A stretch of 64,000 nucleotides of DNA from a virus. The position numbers and the translations under genes were made by a program. Positions within the stretch are counted from its first letter, which is position 1. Every line of letters begins with the position of its first letter. Positions 35,982 through 45,301 of this stretch are shown piece after piece. The stretch spans positions 62,001 through 126,000 of the IMG/VR virus record IMGVR_UViG_3300028388_004019, one strand, 5' to 3'. Below the pieces are notes generated by a model. That model saw nothing but the letters and a program-made list of their open reading frames with translations, was not told where the DNA came from and did not search any database.

Positions 35982-37668
35982 CAATAGCTGGTGGGGTTAT
36001 CACACCGAATCCATAATTCAATGTTCTTTGCGGTAATACCTGAAGGAATGTGATGTCTTTGAATGGGTAATGTGCACCATTTAAGAATGGGTGGTCAACA
36101 CCTACCCCTTCACCATCAACAAACCCATAAGGGTACAAATCTCTCCATCTCCATCTTTGTTCGAAGTTAGAGTAAAAGGCGTAATCAGGAATACCATCCA
36201 CATCATCAACATTTCCCGTTTCAACGTAAGGTGAAAAATCTCTAACCTGTATAGAATAATGTGGATAATATAAGTATCCACTCGGTAAAACAACAGTACT
36301 TTCATCCAAAAAATGAATATCATTATAACTGTATTTATGTAACATAGGTGAAACAACATACTCCTTCATTTCAAAATCATTCCACTCGCAAAAATCTCCA
36401 AGGATTTCATCCCCTTGGGAAAGGTTTTGGTTATAATAAAATGTTTGATTATTTTTTTGGTAGTTAGCACCAGGAATATTATCTTTGTTATTAGAATTGT
36501 CTTTTCTCCACCATTGGTCGACTTCTAATGATAGACAGTTGAATTCCCAACCAACCTCGATAGATGATGTTGACCTACCATAAGGTTTGTTGAACCAACC
36601 CATATATCCTTTGTTTAGTATAGTAACAAATATTTCACTCAGTGGTCTATCATGATTGTCTTTATAATCATCTATTTTAATTTGTTTCTCAAAGGTAAAT
36701 GATACCACTTGACTACCATTTCTCGTTGACACCCTTTGAACGTTATTTGGCGTCAATGCAGAATATTCTAATTTACTATCATTGTTAAATGGAGTATTTT
36801 CGAATCCCATTCTTGCGAGATTATAATCCTTAATATCGGTAAGAATTTTGTGTTTTCTCACATAATAATTAGAGGTGGTTTCACCAGAATTATTTCTATT
36901 AATTACCCTTTTTAATGTACCTGTAACACCATTACCAAAAGTAGAACCAGTGTAACCCAAATCATAAATTGAAAATACTTTACCGTTACTATCATAATCT
37001 TCATCCCCCAACTCATATACTTGAAATAATGATTCTCCATTGTAATTAATTGAAAGTTTGACATACTCACCAACGGAAAGATTATGACTACCACCACAGT
37101 AGAAAGTAATCAGATTTTTACCGTTAACTGTTCTCTTTTTCATAGCAAAAGGGATACCATCTTCAACATTAAAAACGGTAGAAGCACTTAACTCTTCATT
37201 TTTATAAGTCATGGTACGACCTGTGATGTTATCTGAAGCATACGATAGGTAGATGGTCCAATTATAGGTTGTTGAACTTTTCGGGACAAAGTTGAGATGA
37301 CCTTCAATACCTTGAGTTCTGATAAAAGAAAATTCTTCATATTGCGGATACCCCTTCCATACATTAGAACTGACTGAATTTACCGCACCAACATAATATA
37401 AATTATTTTTATAAGGGTCATAGTTGGTTTTACCTGAAAGTACATTATCGAACAGATTAGTTATTTTTCCAGTAATCCTAACTTTATCAGAACCCTGTCT
37501 CTCTTTTTCAAATCTTTCAGCTAAGTTTACTAATACTGTACGGTCTCCCTCAACCATTAATCTTTTTTCACCTTCCAATGAAACATTTAAAGTAGTATCA
37601 AGGGTAGGAGCACCTTTGAACTGTTTCTCACTCGGAACAATTCTTATTTGACTTGGTTCCTTACTCAT
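35968..37668 (-). CDS. Hypothetical structural (tail/baseplate) protein
   Basis: A 566-aa protein, unrecognised. The N-terminus (SQIRIVPSEKQFKGAPTLDT) resembles a docking or arm peptide and is followed by beta-rich, Tyr- and Trp-rich sequence. The ATG overlaps the upstream stop by four bases. Position between the wedge-associated giant and the fibre-proximal genes suggests a baseplate-peripheral or fibre-attachment part. Confidence 0.62.
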   Translation of the reverse strand: MSKEPSQIRIVPSEKQFKGAPTLDTTLNVSLEGEKRLMVEGDRTVLVNLAERFEKERQGSDKVRITGKITNLFDNVLSGKTNYDPYKNNLYYVGAVNSVSSNVWKGYPQYEEFSFIRTQGIEGHLNFVPKSSTTYNWTIYLSYASDNITGRTMTYKNEELSASTVFNVEDGIPFAMKKRTVNGKNLITFYCGGSHNLSVGEYVKLSINYNGESLFQVYELGDEDYDSNGKVFSIYDLGYTGSTFGNGVTGTLKRVINRNNSGETTSNYYVRKHKILTDIKDYNLARMGFENTPFNNDSKLEYSALTPNNVQRVSTRNGSQVVSFTFEKQIKIDDYKDNHDRPLSEIFVTILNKGYMGWFNKPYGRSTSSIEVGWEFNCLSLEVDQWWRKDNSNNKDNIPGANYQKNNQTFYYNQNLSQGDEILGDFCEWNDFEMKEYVVSPMLHKYSYNDIHFLDESTVVLPSGYLYYPHYSIQVRDFSPYVETGNVDDVDGIPDYAFYSNFEQRWRWRDLYPYGFVDGEGVGVDHPFLNGAHYPFKDITFLQVLPQRTLNYGFGVITPPAIDDCE

Positions 37669-40600
37669 AACGTTTCTTGATTTAAGATAAATTTATCTAT
37701 AAACTTATTCATCGAACTAGCACCTTTTCTCAAACCGAAATAGAAGAAGTAAGGTGAACCAGTTTGTATTTTATTTCTGAACTGTGTTGGTTTTGTTGTT
37801 GTAACCTGGACTGTATTTCCTGATATGGTTGAATTGTATATGTACCCAGGTCTTTGAGTTGTTGGTTTATGTATGTTAGTGTTGAATGTGTTTTGTGATG
37901 TCAGCCTATCTTCACTTTGATAATTGACGGAACCAATACCATCTTGTGATTTTTTACTATACCAATCATTATCTTGAGTTCCGAATATTGTTGAAGAATT
38001 ATTGACAATTTGCCATTTGTGATATGGAACCAATTGGTCGTTATGACCGTAATTGTCTGTCAAAGTAACATTGAAAGTATCCTCAAATGTAAATTTACCT
38101 GGACTAATCATATCACGGTTAATAGTATTTGCACTGAAGAATATACCTAAGGTTGGGTCATTCCCATCTTTTATATATCTTATTTGTTCATCTGAATAAT
38201 TAGAACCTAAATATGGTACTACACCAAACTCAGAATTAATACTCAATAATTGAGCTACATCCCCATCCAATCTCTGATTGTCTCTTGAGAATAATTTTTG
38301 TACAGAACCATCACCTAATCCTACTATTTGTTCCCAAAATCCTGAATCAGTAAGTCGACTTATGGCAAATAATTGTAATATATCAGACGTGTCGTTATAC
38401 GAACTACTTTTGACTTTATCAATGATATATCCCTGAAATTCTGGATTAAAACATATTTCTTTCGTAAATAAATCTCTTGGACCTAAATCCATAATTGTAG
38501 TTGGGTTACCCAAAAACTTTTTATTGGCACCATTAGACCTACCAAGTATATTATTCTGTATTGCATTGTCTCTACCGATAAATCTATTACCTTGTGGTCG
38601 ATTAGGATTGTATGGAGAAGCTCGATAGTAGAATGAATTAGTAACCAATTGATACATCGCAGTATCTTTACAATAAACATATTCAGGATTTGTGGTATAT
38701 GTTGTCTTATTAATATCATTACCGTAAAGGTCAGTCTTTTGGAATGCATACATATACATCGCTCCGTTTATCCAATTATTAACGAAGGTCAGACTGACAA
38801 CGTTATTACATAATGCAAACATCATTCTAAATCTTGCTCTCCATTCAGCAATAGATTGGAAATCTTCACCGATTGCAAAGTTTTTAGTTATAAGGTAATA
38901 ACAACCCTTATACATCTTCTTTATCTCTTTTTTGTTATCAACATAATAACATCTATCATCTTCAGGTTGAACACCAATAGTTTGACCATATCCAGTATAA
39001 CACTCCAATGGAACCATTTTTTCACATGAAAAAGTTTCATTAATCTGTGTACTAATAGCACCCGCATCTTCATTGAAGTCATCACCACCGTCACCAAATC
39101 CACTGTCACTTCCGAAATTGAATGACGTAGACTCTCCATCGTCCGTAATCGTATAGATGGAAAACCTTTTGTTTTGGTGTAGAGAAAACCTCTTGTAGGT
39201 GTTGTCGGATGTCGGTAATCTATCCGTTCTCATAACCAACTTGGATGAGTCTGACATTGTTAATGACTGATTAGGGATTTTTTTATAATATACTGGTGAT
39301 GCATAAGACCAATCATTATCACTATTAGGCGTAGCTCCTTGAGACATCATCAAACTACCACCTTCAACAACCTCATCTTCTCTATAATTAAATTTGAAAT
39401 CATTGTTTTGTTCCATCCGACCCCAGTTTCCTATTACATTTACAAAATTCGGAGTCCTGACTGCTTTGTTTTCATTTTTAACATTTTTATTATAAAGAGT
39501 ATTAGTAGTATCCATTGAAGAATAATACTTATAATTTCTATTATTATAAGTTTGATACATTGAAGAATTAGGGGAAAATGAGAATGAATCAAAATATATC
39601 GGTAAACCAGTTTCAGAACAATTAGAACCATTATCACTTATTTTATCATGTCTCGGTATTCTCCAATCACTGTTAGCATTTGAATACGGTTGAATAGGTA
39701 TATTCATTTTAAATTTACCTCTAACTTGAGGACCACTACCCATATTAAATCCATACAATTTAGATAAGTCATATTTAATATCCTGTCTTGGTGTATTGGG
39801 GTCGACACCTCTCACCAAAAATACAACACAATGATTTTGCCAATCCGGATTTAACTTTATATTCGGAACTTCGGATTCGAAGTAATTACCACTTGTTGCA
39901 CCATTAGGATAAACATCAGGGTCTTTGGATAAACTACCACCTTTTTTAACTTTATGCCATCCAAAAAGGTAGTATTGACCTAAGGTATTATTTGGATTCC
40001 CATATGATGTCAACCCATTCGAACTACTACTCATGGTATTTTCATAATCAGCAAGAGTCTGCCCCGTGATGACTTGGAAATATTCGATATCAGATGCAAA
40101 ATCATAATTAACTGAACTCCCTGTAGTACCTGTGATTATGTAATTATTAATAGCTGAACCCAAATTAGTCGGTGACATAGATTTGATTTGTACCGTTGAA
40201 GTAGTTTGTGTACTAAAAATTGTAGTACCTGTTGTACCCCCACTTACATTCGGGTCGTTTGACATTTCAGGGTCGTTGAATGTTACAATAGTACCCGACG
40301 TGAATGTTGATAATTGACCAGAATCCAAAACTAACATAACAACATTATCACTATGTTTTTTGGAATTATTTTCTGTTGGATTGATGTAAGTGTCAATTCT
40401 ATTGTATCCACCATGTTGATGATATTTCGCTTTGACGTTAAAAAGATTAAATCTTTCACTCAACGGTAAATCTCTCGACCAAGTATCTTTTGTTACATTA
40501 GGGTTTTGTTTTTTATCCAACCACGGACTAAGTGATTGTTGTTCATCACCATATATATCATTACCCGCCATGACAGTAAGAAAACCGTCTGTGAACTTTT

Positions 40601-42830
40601 CCCATTCAGAGACATCATCATTATGATAACCAACAAAATCTGAATAAAATTCTGATTCATTAGTATTAATCAAGAGTGTAGTATTACTTTCAATTTCGGG
40701 AAATTCTGTATTCTGACCCGCTTCTCTGTCTTCACACGCACATGCCTGACACTCAGGATAAGAGAGGTTAGGTAGAGGAATCGCAGATAGAGGACACTTC
40801 TTTGATAACGAAGGAAAATTGAGTGGTGCTATTGGTTCTTTTTTACTACCAAAAAATTTTCTAATTACATTTATTACTGTAATAATAGAATTAATTACAA
40901 CAACTACTACAGTCACTAAGAAATTTAATATAATCCTTATGACCGGCCATAAAAAACAAATAACATGACCTATGACCGTCAATGCTAATATCACAGGAGT
41001 AAATACTGATAATAAAATATTGATAATTAGAAATAATAGATTGAAGTTTCTAACCCCGTCGTTTGTTGGAAACTTATTAGTGTCATTCTCACAACCTCTA
41101 TCCAATATCTCCTTAATACCTAAGAACCTCGCACGACCATAACCCTGTCTATACTCATCAATCATCATTGATGGTGTATAAACCTTATTGTAATTCATCA
41201 AATAGAATGAATCCTCACAATTAATCGCCACTTGCTTGTCAACATATTCATCCCAATCTAAAGAGAACGCATATGACTTTTGGAATTGAATGTAATCGTA
41301 ATCATACTGTTTGACTTCAACAGTAACATCTTGTCCTATAGTTTGTGGTGGATTACCAACCTCCGTAGTCTTTTTCGTTACTTCAATAGTCAAAGTACCA
41401 CCATTAGGAAATTCTATCCACTTTTCATTTCTGACCAATCCATTAACTGTCAAATTGATAGCCTCGAGATTGTCATTGAAAGGAATTGTCACCGTAGTGT
41501 TCGACGGTATGGTAATACTTTTTGTCTCAGTAACTTGACTCTGATTTAAAAAATCAACTTCAAGAATAGTCTCCGTATCTTTTGTTGATGGGTCAACACC
41601 CGAATTTTGGACTGAACCGTTCCACCCATATTCTCTAATCTGTGGAACAATAAAGTTGGCTCTTTGAACTTCTCCAACTATTGGGAAAATTTGGTCACCC
41701 TCAAAAGGTGGTCCATTTTCTTCTGATTGATACTTAATCTTAAATCTATACTTACCCTTTGTAGGAATACCAATTGCAGGGTCATTAGATAAGACCGTCT
41801 CACCAAACTCATTGGTCACCACATAATCTAAGTTCATCGGAACGTCGGTAACAAAGGCACCATCCTCATCAATTACCTTACCTGAATTTGGTAAACTATA
41901 TTGTTCCAACACTGGGTCCCCATTTTGGTCTACATCAATGGTCTGCCTGACCGCCAATATCTCACCTGGCCCTGTCGCTAAATTACATAAATCACCTTGT
42001 TCAGTTCTTGGCTTACAGTTTGGTTTTATCGGCCTACTCTCGACATCACTGAAGATAGAACCCATAAACACAGCTGTGGGTTGAATCTCAATACCCAAAT
42101 CTCTTAAATCAAAATCATTTCTTGTAATACCAATATTACACAGGTCCTCTTGACCCCAAAAAGAAGCTACATCAATATCTTTTACTTGTGTTATAATTTG
42201 TGGTAATTCATCAATATTTGTGGACGCTTTGAAGTTAGAACCGTCGAACTGCTCAGCAATACCCATATTCATTCTAATCAAATCCTGAGGTCTCAAAGAA
42301 AAACAACCCATGTCAGATAGGTCCATATCCAAAACAATCTTCTGATTACCCAACGGCACACCAGTAATCATAAAATCACCAGAAGTGTTTGTCTTCACTG
42401 TAAATTTGTAATACTTCTCATAGATTTCCAATACCTCGTTACGAGTAAGAACGTCAGACCTTGAAGGGAATGTACCTGTCGGCGTATGACCTCCATATTG
42501 TTTTTCATAAGGTAATAGATTATATCGATATCCATCTTCATTTTTATCAGAAGGGGATTTGTAAGGATATAAAGCTGATATTACTGGGTCCTCTAAGTCC
42601 ATATCATCGACAGGTATGAAGATAGAAACTCTAGCATTTGGTATACCAAATCCACTATTTGCAACTACACGACCAACAACCACACCATAATCAGCACAGA
42701 ATCTGGAATACACATCTTCCTGTCTTAACTTCAACGATAAGATTTCAAGAAAATCGAAGTCCTGCTCCACATTCACACGAATGTTTTGGTCAGTCCCTAA
42801 CTTAGTACGTATTCTATATGATTTAGACAT
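37665..42830 (-). CDS. 1721-aa baseplate-associated protein with transmembrane-like helices
   Basis: A very large protein. Residues about 40-190 hold a carboxypeptidase-regulatory/Ig-like fold (VVVGRVVANSGFGIPNARVS, FTVKTNTSGDFMITGVPLGN). Residues about 590-660 are strikingly hydrophobic (LLFLIINILLSVFTPVILAL, then VTVVVVVINSIITVINVIRK), long enough for about three membrane helices. They are followed by a Cys cluster with CQACACED near 680-690. The C-terminal half is beta-rich and unrecognised. It lies between the gp6-like wedge gene and the other tail-tip genes, so it is probably a virion component; the hydrophobic block could act in membrane insertion or in assembly. I cannot name a T4 equivalent. 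Confidence 0.7.
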   Translation of the reverse strand: MSKSYRIRTKLGTDQNIRVNVEQDFDFLEILSLKLRQEDVYSRFCADYGVVVGRVVANSGFGIPNARVSIFIPVDDMDLEDPVISALYPYKSPSDKNEDGYRYNLLPYEKQYGGHTPTGTFPSRSDVLTRNEVLEIYEKYYKFTVKTNTSGDFMITGVPLGNQKIVLDMDLSDMGCFSLRPQDLIRMNMGIAEQFDGSNFKASTNIDELPQIITQVKDIDVASFWGQEDLCNIGITRNDFDLRDLGIEIQPTAVFMGSIFSDVESRPIKPNCKPRTEQGDLCNLATGPGEILAVRQTIDVDQNGDPVLEQYSLPNSGKVIDEDGAFVTDVPMNLDYVVTNEFGETVLSNDPAIGIPTKGKYRFKIKYQSEENGPPFEGDQIFPIVGEVQRANFIVPQIREYGWNGSVQNSGVDPSTKDTETILEVDFLNQSQVTETKSITIPSNTTVTIPFNDNLEAINLTVNGLVRNEKWIEFPNGGTLTIEVTKKTTEVGNPPQTIGQDVTVEVKQYDYDYIQFQKSYAFSLDWDEYVDKQVAINCEDSFYLMNYNKVYTPSMMIDEYRQGYGRARFLGIKEILDRGCENDTNKFPTNDGVRNFNLLFLIINILLSVFTPVILALTVIGHVICFLWPVIRIILNFLVTVVVVVINSIITVINVIRKFFGSKKEPIAPLNFPSLSKKCPLSAIPLPNLSYPECQACACEDREAGQNTEFPEIESNTTLLINTNESEFYSDFVGYHNDDVSEWEKFTDGFLTVMAGNDIYGDEQQSLSPWLDKKQNPNVTKDTWSRDLPLSERFNLFNVKAKYHQHGGYNRIDTYINPTENNSKKHSDNVVMLVLDSGQLSTFTSGTIVTFNDPEMSNDPNVSGGTTGTTIFSTQTTSTVQIKSMSPTNLGSAINNYIITGTTGSSVNYDFASDIEYFQVITGQTLADYENTMSSSSNGLTSYGNPNNTLGQYYLFGWHKVKKGGSLSKDPDVYPNGATSGNYFESEVPNIKLNPDWQNHCVVFLVRGVDPNTPRQDIKYDLSKLYGFNMGSGPQVRGKFKMNIPIQPYSNANSDWRIPRHDKISDNGSNCSETGLPIYFDSFSFSPNSSMYQTYNNRNYKYYSSMDTTNTLYNKNVKNENKAVRTPNFVNVIGNWGRMEQNNDFKFNYREDEVVEGGSLMMSQGATPNSDNDWSYASPVYYKKIPNQSLTMSDSSKLVMRTDRLPTSDNTYKRFSLHQNKRFSIYTITDDGESTSFNFGSDSGFGDGGDDFNEDAGAISTQINETFSCEKMVPLECYTGYGQTIGVQPEDDRCYYVDNKKEIKKMYKGCYYLITKNFAIGEDFQSIAEWRARFRMMFALCNNVVSLTFVNNWINGAMYMYAFQKTDLYGNDINKTTYTTNPEYVYCKDTAMYQLVTNSFYYRASPYNPNRPQGNRFIGRDNAIQNNILGRSNGANKKFLGNPTTIMDLGPRDLFTKEICFNPEFQGYIIDKVKSSSYNDTSDILQLFAISRLTDSGFWEQIVGLGDGSVQKLFSRDNQRLDGDVAQLLSINSEFGVVPYLGSNYSDEQIRYIKDGNDPTLGIFFSANTINRDMISPGKFTFEDTFNVTLTDNYGHNDQLVPYHKWQIVNNSSTIFGTQDNDWYSKKSQDGIGSVNYQSEDRLTSQNTFNTNIHKPTTQRPGYIYNSTISGNTVQVTTTKPTQFRNKIQTGSPYFFYFGLRKGASSMNKFIDKFILNQETL

Positions 42831-42844
42831 AATGCAGTTTTAAG

Positions 42845-42851
42845 ATAAATA
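42845..42851 (-). promoter_or_regulatory. TATTTAT element 14 nt before the 1721-aa gene
   Basis: TATTTAT on the minus strand, 14 nt before the ATG at 42830. It is embedded in a seven-base-pair inverted repeat (GATAAAT at 42844-42850 and ATTTATC at 42855-42861). Function inferred. Confidence 0.35.
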
Positions 42852-42905
42852 CCCATTTATCCATTTTACAAATGTAAACCCACAAGTATCTGATGTAAAT
42901 TATTA

Positions 42906-44744
42906 TTATTTGTAATCGACGTTTTTAAGGTTTTTAACTCTGACCTTAATATCTTTCTCAGGGAATCTTACTTGGTAAATCTGTGAAGGTTCCGCAAAAA
43001 TGGTTTCATCAATTAATTGAATTTCTTTCGTGTCGTCGTCCGAATATCTTTGTGATGTTTCAGCTGAAGAATATTGACCCCCAACTTTATTGTAAACTTT
43101 TAATTCAGTAATTGAAATCACACCAGCAACATTTTGAATGATTTGTTTCAGTTGAGATACAAAAATGTTTTCACCCATGGACCTATCTGTTGGTGTCATA
43201 TATTTTGATACCTCATCTATAATTTTAGTTATGACCGTTCCTTGATTCTGACCTGAATCTAATACTACAGATAAATCATATTCCAAATCAATAACTTGAC
43301 CAACATTCACTGAGATGTAGTCGTTAATCATTCTATATTTTGATAGGTAGTTAGCGATATTTTGTTTCAATGTGTTTGATACTGTCTGAGTCAAACTACC
43401 GTTTGCATCATAAGATAAGACATTGATGTTAATCTTATTATCTTTTTCGGTGATTGCTGTCTTTGCAGGTGCACCGTATTTTCCAGGCATCTTTCTAACC
43501 AAGGCGTTATAATCATTGATGGTCACCGCTCTATTTTGAGAAGCGAAGTTAAATGTCACCATATTCCTTGCCTCTTCTATAGACGGTTGATTAGCCCCAC
43601 CAATAGCCGCAGTCACATTATTGACCGTCAACGAATTGATTACAGTTTGATTATTTGTATTCGAAGGACCATTTACAAAAAAGTTTACCGTCCCCACTTG
43701 GTTGATTGCATTAACTCCAATGTTAGACGCCGTTCCACCACCAACTCTATACTTAACGAATAATGTAGTATTTGCTTTTACAGTCCTACCCAATCCAATA
43801 TTATTTTGATAATCTTGTATTCTTAATGATACCCCATTTCTTGCAAATTCAGCAAGTTGGTCGTCAGGTGTTGTTGTTCCACCACCAAACTGTACTTTCA
43901 TAAATCCTTGAGGGGTGTATTCAGTGATGAATCTTTCCTCAGTATCTATGTATTTACCAACTTTGATACCTGGTAAATCTGAAGGTTTTGTAGTGTCCTC
44001 AACAAAAACTGTACTCTCAGCTAAAGAATCAACCTCATACCATCTGTCTTGAGCATTAACAAATTCAGAATATGTCGGTGTTGACTGAAAAGAAGTACCG
44101 TCTTTTTGAATGATATCTACAACTTCTAATACATTCTGTTCTGGTAAGAAAAACTCAAAAAATGGTTTTACATCATTTGGATTTATAGTCTTCTTGAATA
44201 CTTTGGTAAGTCCGTTGACTACTACTTCTCTCTTAGTAATAGTGTAATTTATTAATACATTATTGGAGTCGAAATTTGGAATTTTAGTCCTGTTTGGAAA
44301 ACCCTCATTATTATATTGTGAAGCAAAATCAATATCATATACATTTTCGAATACTTGACCCGCACCAATAACTTGGGAACCTGCTCTTAAGATACCCAAG
44401 TACCTCGAATCTTCTTGGTCACCCAATGCCGGTACTGTAATAGAAAAATCAACAATCGCAACAGATGGTCTGTTACCAGGTATCTTTAGACCATAAGTTC
44501 TTGCAATGTTAAATATAGATGAACGTTGTTGTGCATATTGAAGTACAGTTTCTTGAATACTTCTGTCAATATGGTAATTGAGATTATCACCAATTGCTGC
44601 GTTCAAATCCATGAGTACAGAATATACAGCAGCATCATTGAAGTTATCGATTAATTCAGGGTAATATTGTCTCGTATAGTTTACGAGGTCCTGTCTTAAA
44701 CCTTCAAAGTCTCTTTCTGTATATGAAATCTTCTTACTCGCCAT
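42906..44744 (-). CDS. Baseplate wedge protein, gp6/baseplate J-like
   Basis: A 612-aa protein with the wedge signature: YTERDFEGLRQDLVNYTRQY, AAVYSVLMDLNAAIGDNLNY and ETVLQYAQQRSSIFNIARTY at the N-terminus, and RNMVTFNFASQNRAVTINDY with NALVRKMPGKYGAPAKTAIT in the middle. This pattern matches the T4 gp6 and baseplate J family (T4 gp6 is about 660 aa). It forms the core ring of the baseplate. It lies directly downstream of the gp25-like gene, the arrangement seen in contractile-tail phages. TATAAATA, the T4 late-promoter consensus, overlaps the end of the upstream gene. Confidence 0.88.
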   Translation of the reverse strand: MASKKISYTERDFEGLRQDLVNYTRQYYPELIDNFNDAAVYSVLMDLNAAIGDNLNYHIDRSIQETVLQYAQQRSSIFNIARTYGLKIPGNRPSVAIVDFSITVPALGDQEDSRYLGILRAGSQVIGAGQVFENVYDIDFASQYNNEGFPNRTKIPNFDSNNVLINYTITKREVVVNGLTKVFKKTINPNDVKPFFEFFLPEQNVLEVVDIIQKDGTSFQSTPTYSEFVNAQDRWYEVDSLAESTVFVEDTTKPSDLPGIKVGKYIDTEERFITEYTPQGFMKVQFGGGTTTPDDQLAEFARNGVSLRIQDYQNNIGLGRTVKANTTLFVKYRVGGGTASNIGVNAINQVGTVNFFVNGPSNTNNQTVINSLTVNNVTAAIGGANQPSIEEARNMVTFNFASQNRAVTINDYNALVRKMPGKYGAPAKTAITEKDNKININVLSYDANGSLTQTVSNTLKQNIANYLSKYRMINDYISVNVGQVIDLEYDLSVVLDSGQNQGTVITKIIDEVSKYMTPTDRSMGENIFVSQLKQIIQNVAGVISITELKVYNKVGGQYSSAETSQRYSDDDTKEIQLIDETIFAEPSQIYQVRFPEKDIKVRVKNLKNVDYK

Positions 44745-44750
44745 CTACTA

Positions 44751-45215
44751 TTAAATATTTATAATTATGAAATCTTTGGTTTGAAATGTATTATCAGTCA
44801 CTGTAAAATCAATTCTTAATTTTGCAGTATACTCTTCAACACCACGGCCAGGTATTCTATATATACCTCCAACACCTAACTTTTCAGTATTCAACTCACC
44901 TTGAGCATCCAAATCCTCTAAGTAAGGTGTGATTGTGATTTCATTTATTGTTAAATTAGGGATATACTTTTCGACCGCATTTTCGATATCAGACTTTATA
45001 GCTTGGAAACTTGTACCATCCATCGGTTCGAAAATAAATTCATATATTCTTGTTCCAAAATCAGGTAAATAATATCTACTTCCCTTTCTGGTAAGTATCA
45101 AATGAAGTAAGTCAGTCCTTATCTCCTCATCAGCAGTCTGAGAGAGAGAAAGATACTTTCCATCTTTACTATCCTGAAAAGGAAAATTAATACCATATGT
45201 TTTACCGTCAGCCAT
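44751..45215 (-). CDS. Baseplate wedge protein, gp25/GPW-like
   Basis: A 154-aa protein. The GPW/gp25 core is clear: TADEEIRTDLLHLILTRKGS followed by RYYLPDFGTRIYEFIFEP. In contractile tails gp25-like proteins join the wedge and sheath initiation. It starts after the terminator that closes the nrd operon, so it probably begins a separate late transcript. GATATTTATAGA sits just before its ATG, identical to the 12-mer before the plus-strand small gene. Confidence 0.88.
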   Translation of the reverse strand: MADGKTYGINFPFQDSKDGKYLSLSQTADEEIRTDLLHLILTRKGSRYYLPDFGTRIYEFIFEPMDGTSFQAIKSDIENAVEKYIPNLTINEITITPYLEDLDAQGELNTEKLGVGGIYRIPGRGVEEYTAKLRIDFTVTDNTFQTKDFIIINI

Positions 45216-45220
45216 TGTCT

Positions 45221-45227
45221 ATAAATA
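45221..45227 (-). promoter_or_regulatory. TATTTAT element just before the gp25-like gene
   Basis: TATTTATAGACA lies immediately before the ATG at 45215, with five bases between the heptamer and the start. It is the first candidate start signal downstream of the nrdA terminator. If it is a promoter element, the mRNA would be nearly leaderless; that is inference. Confidence 0.35.
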
Positions 45228-45246
45228 TCTTAACTGATTAAATTAT

Positions 45247-45274
45247 AAAAAAAAGAGGACCGAAGTCCTCTTTT
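45247..45274 (-). terminator. CUUCGG-loop intrinsic terminator after nrdA
   Basis: On the minus strand AAAAGAGGAC, TTCG, GTCCTCTTTT makes a ten-base-pair stem with a UUCG tetraloop, followed by more T (T run of eight). It lies between the nrdA stop and the gp25-like start and should separate the nucleotide/replication transcript from the late baseplate transcript. Confidence 0.9.
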
Positions 45275-45301
45275 ATCTTAGTTGTCTGTTATTTTTAACA
45301 A

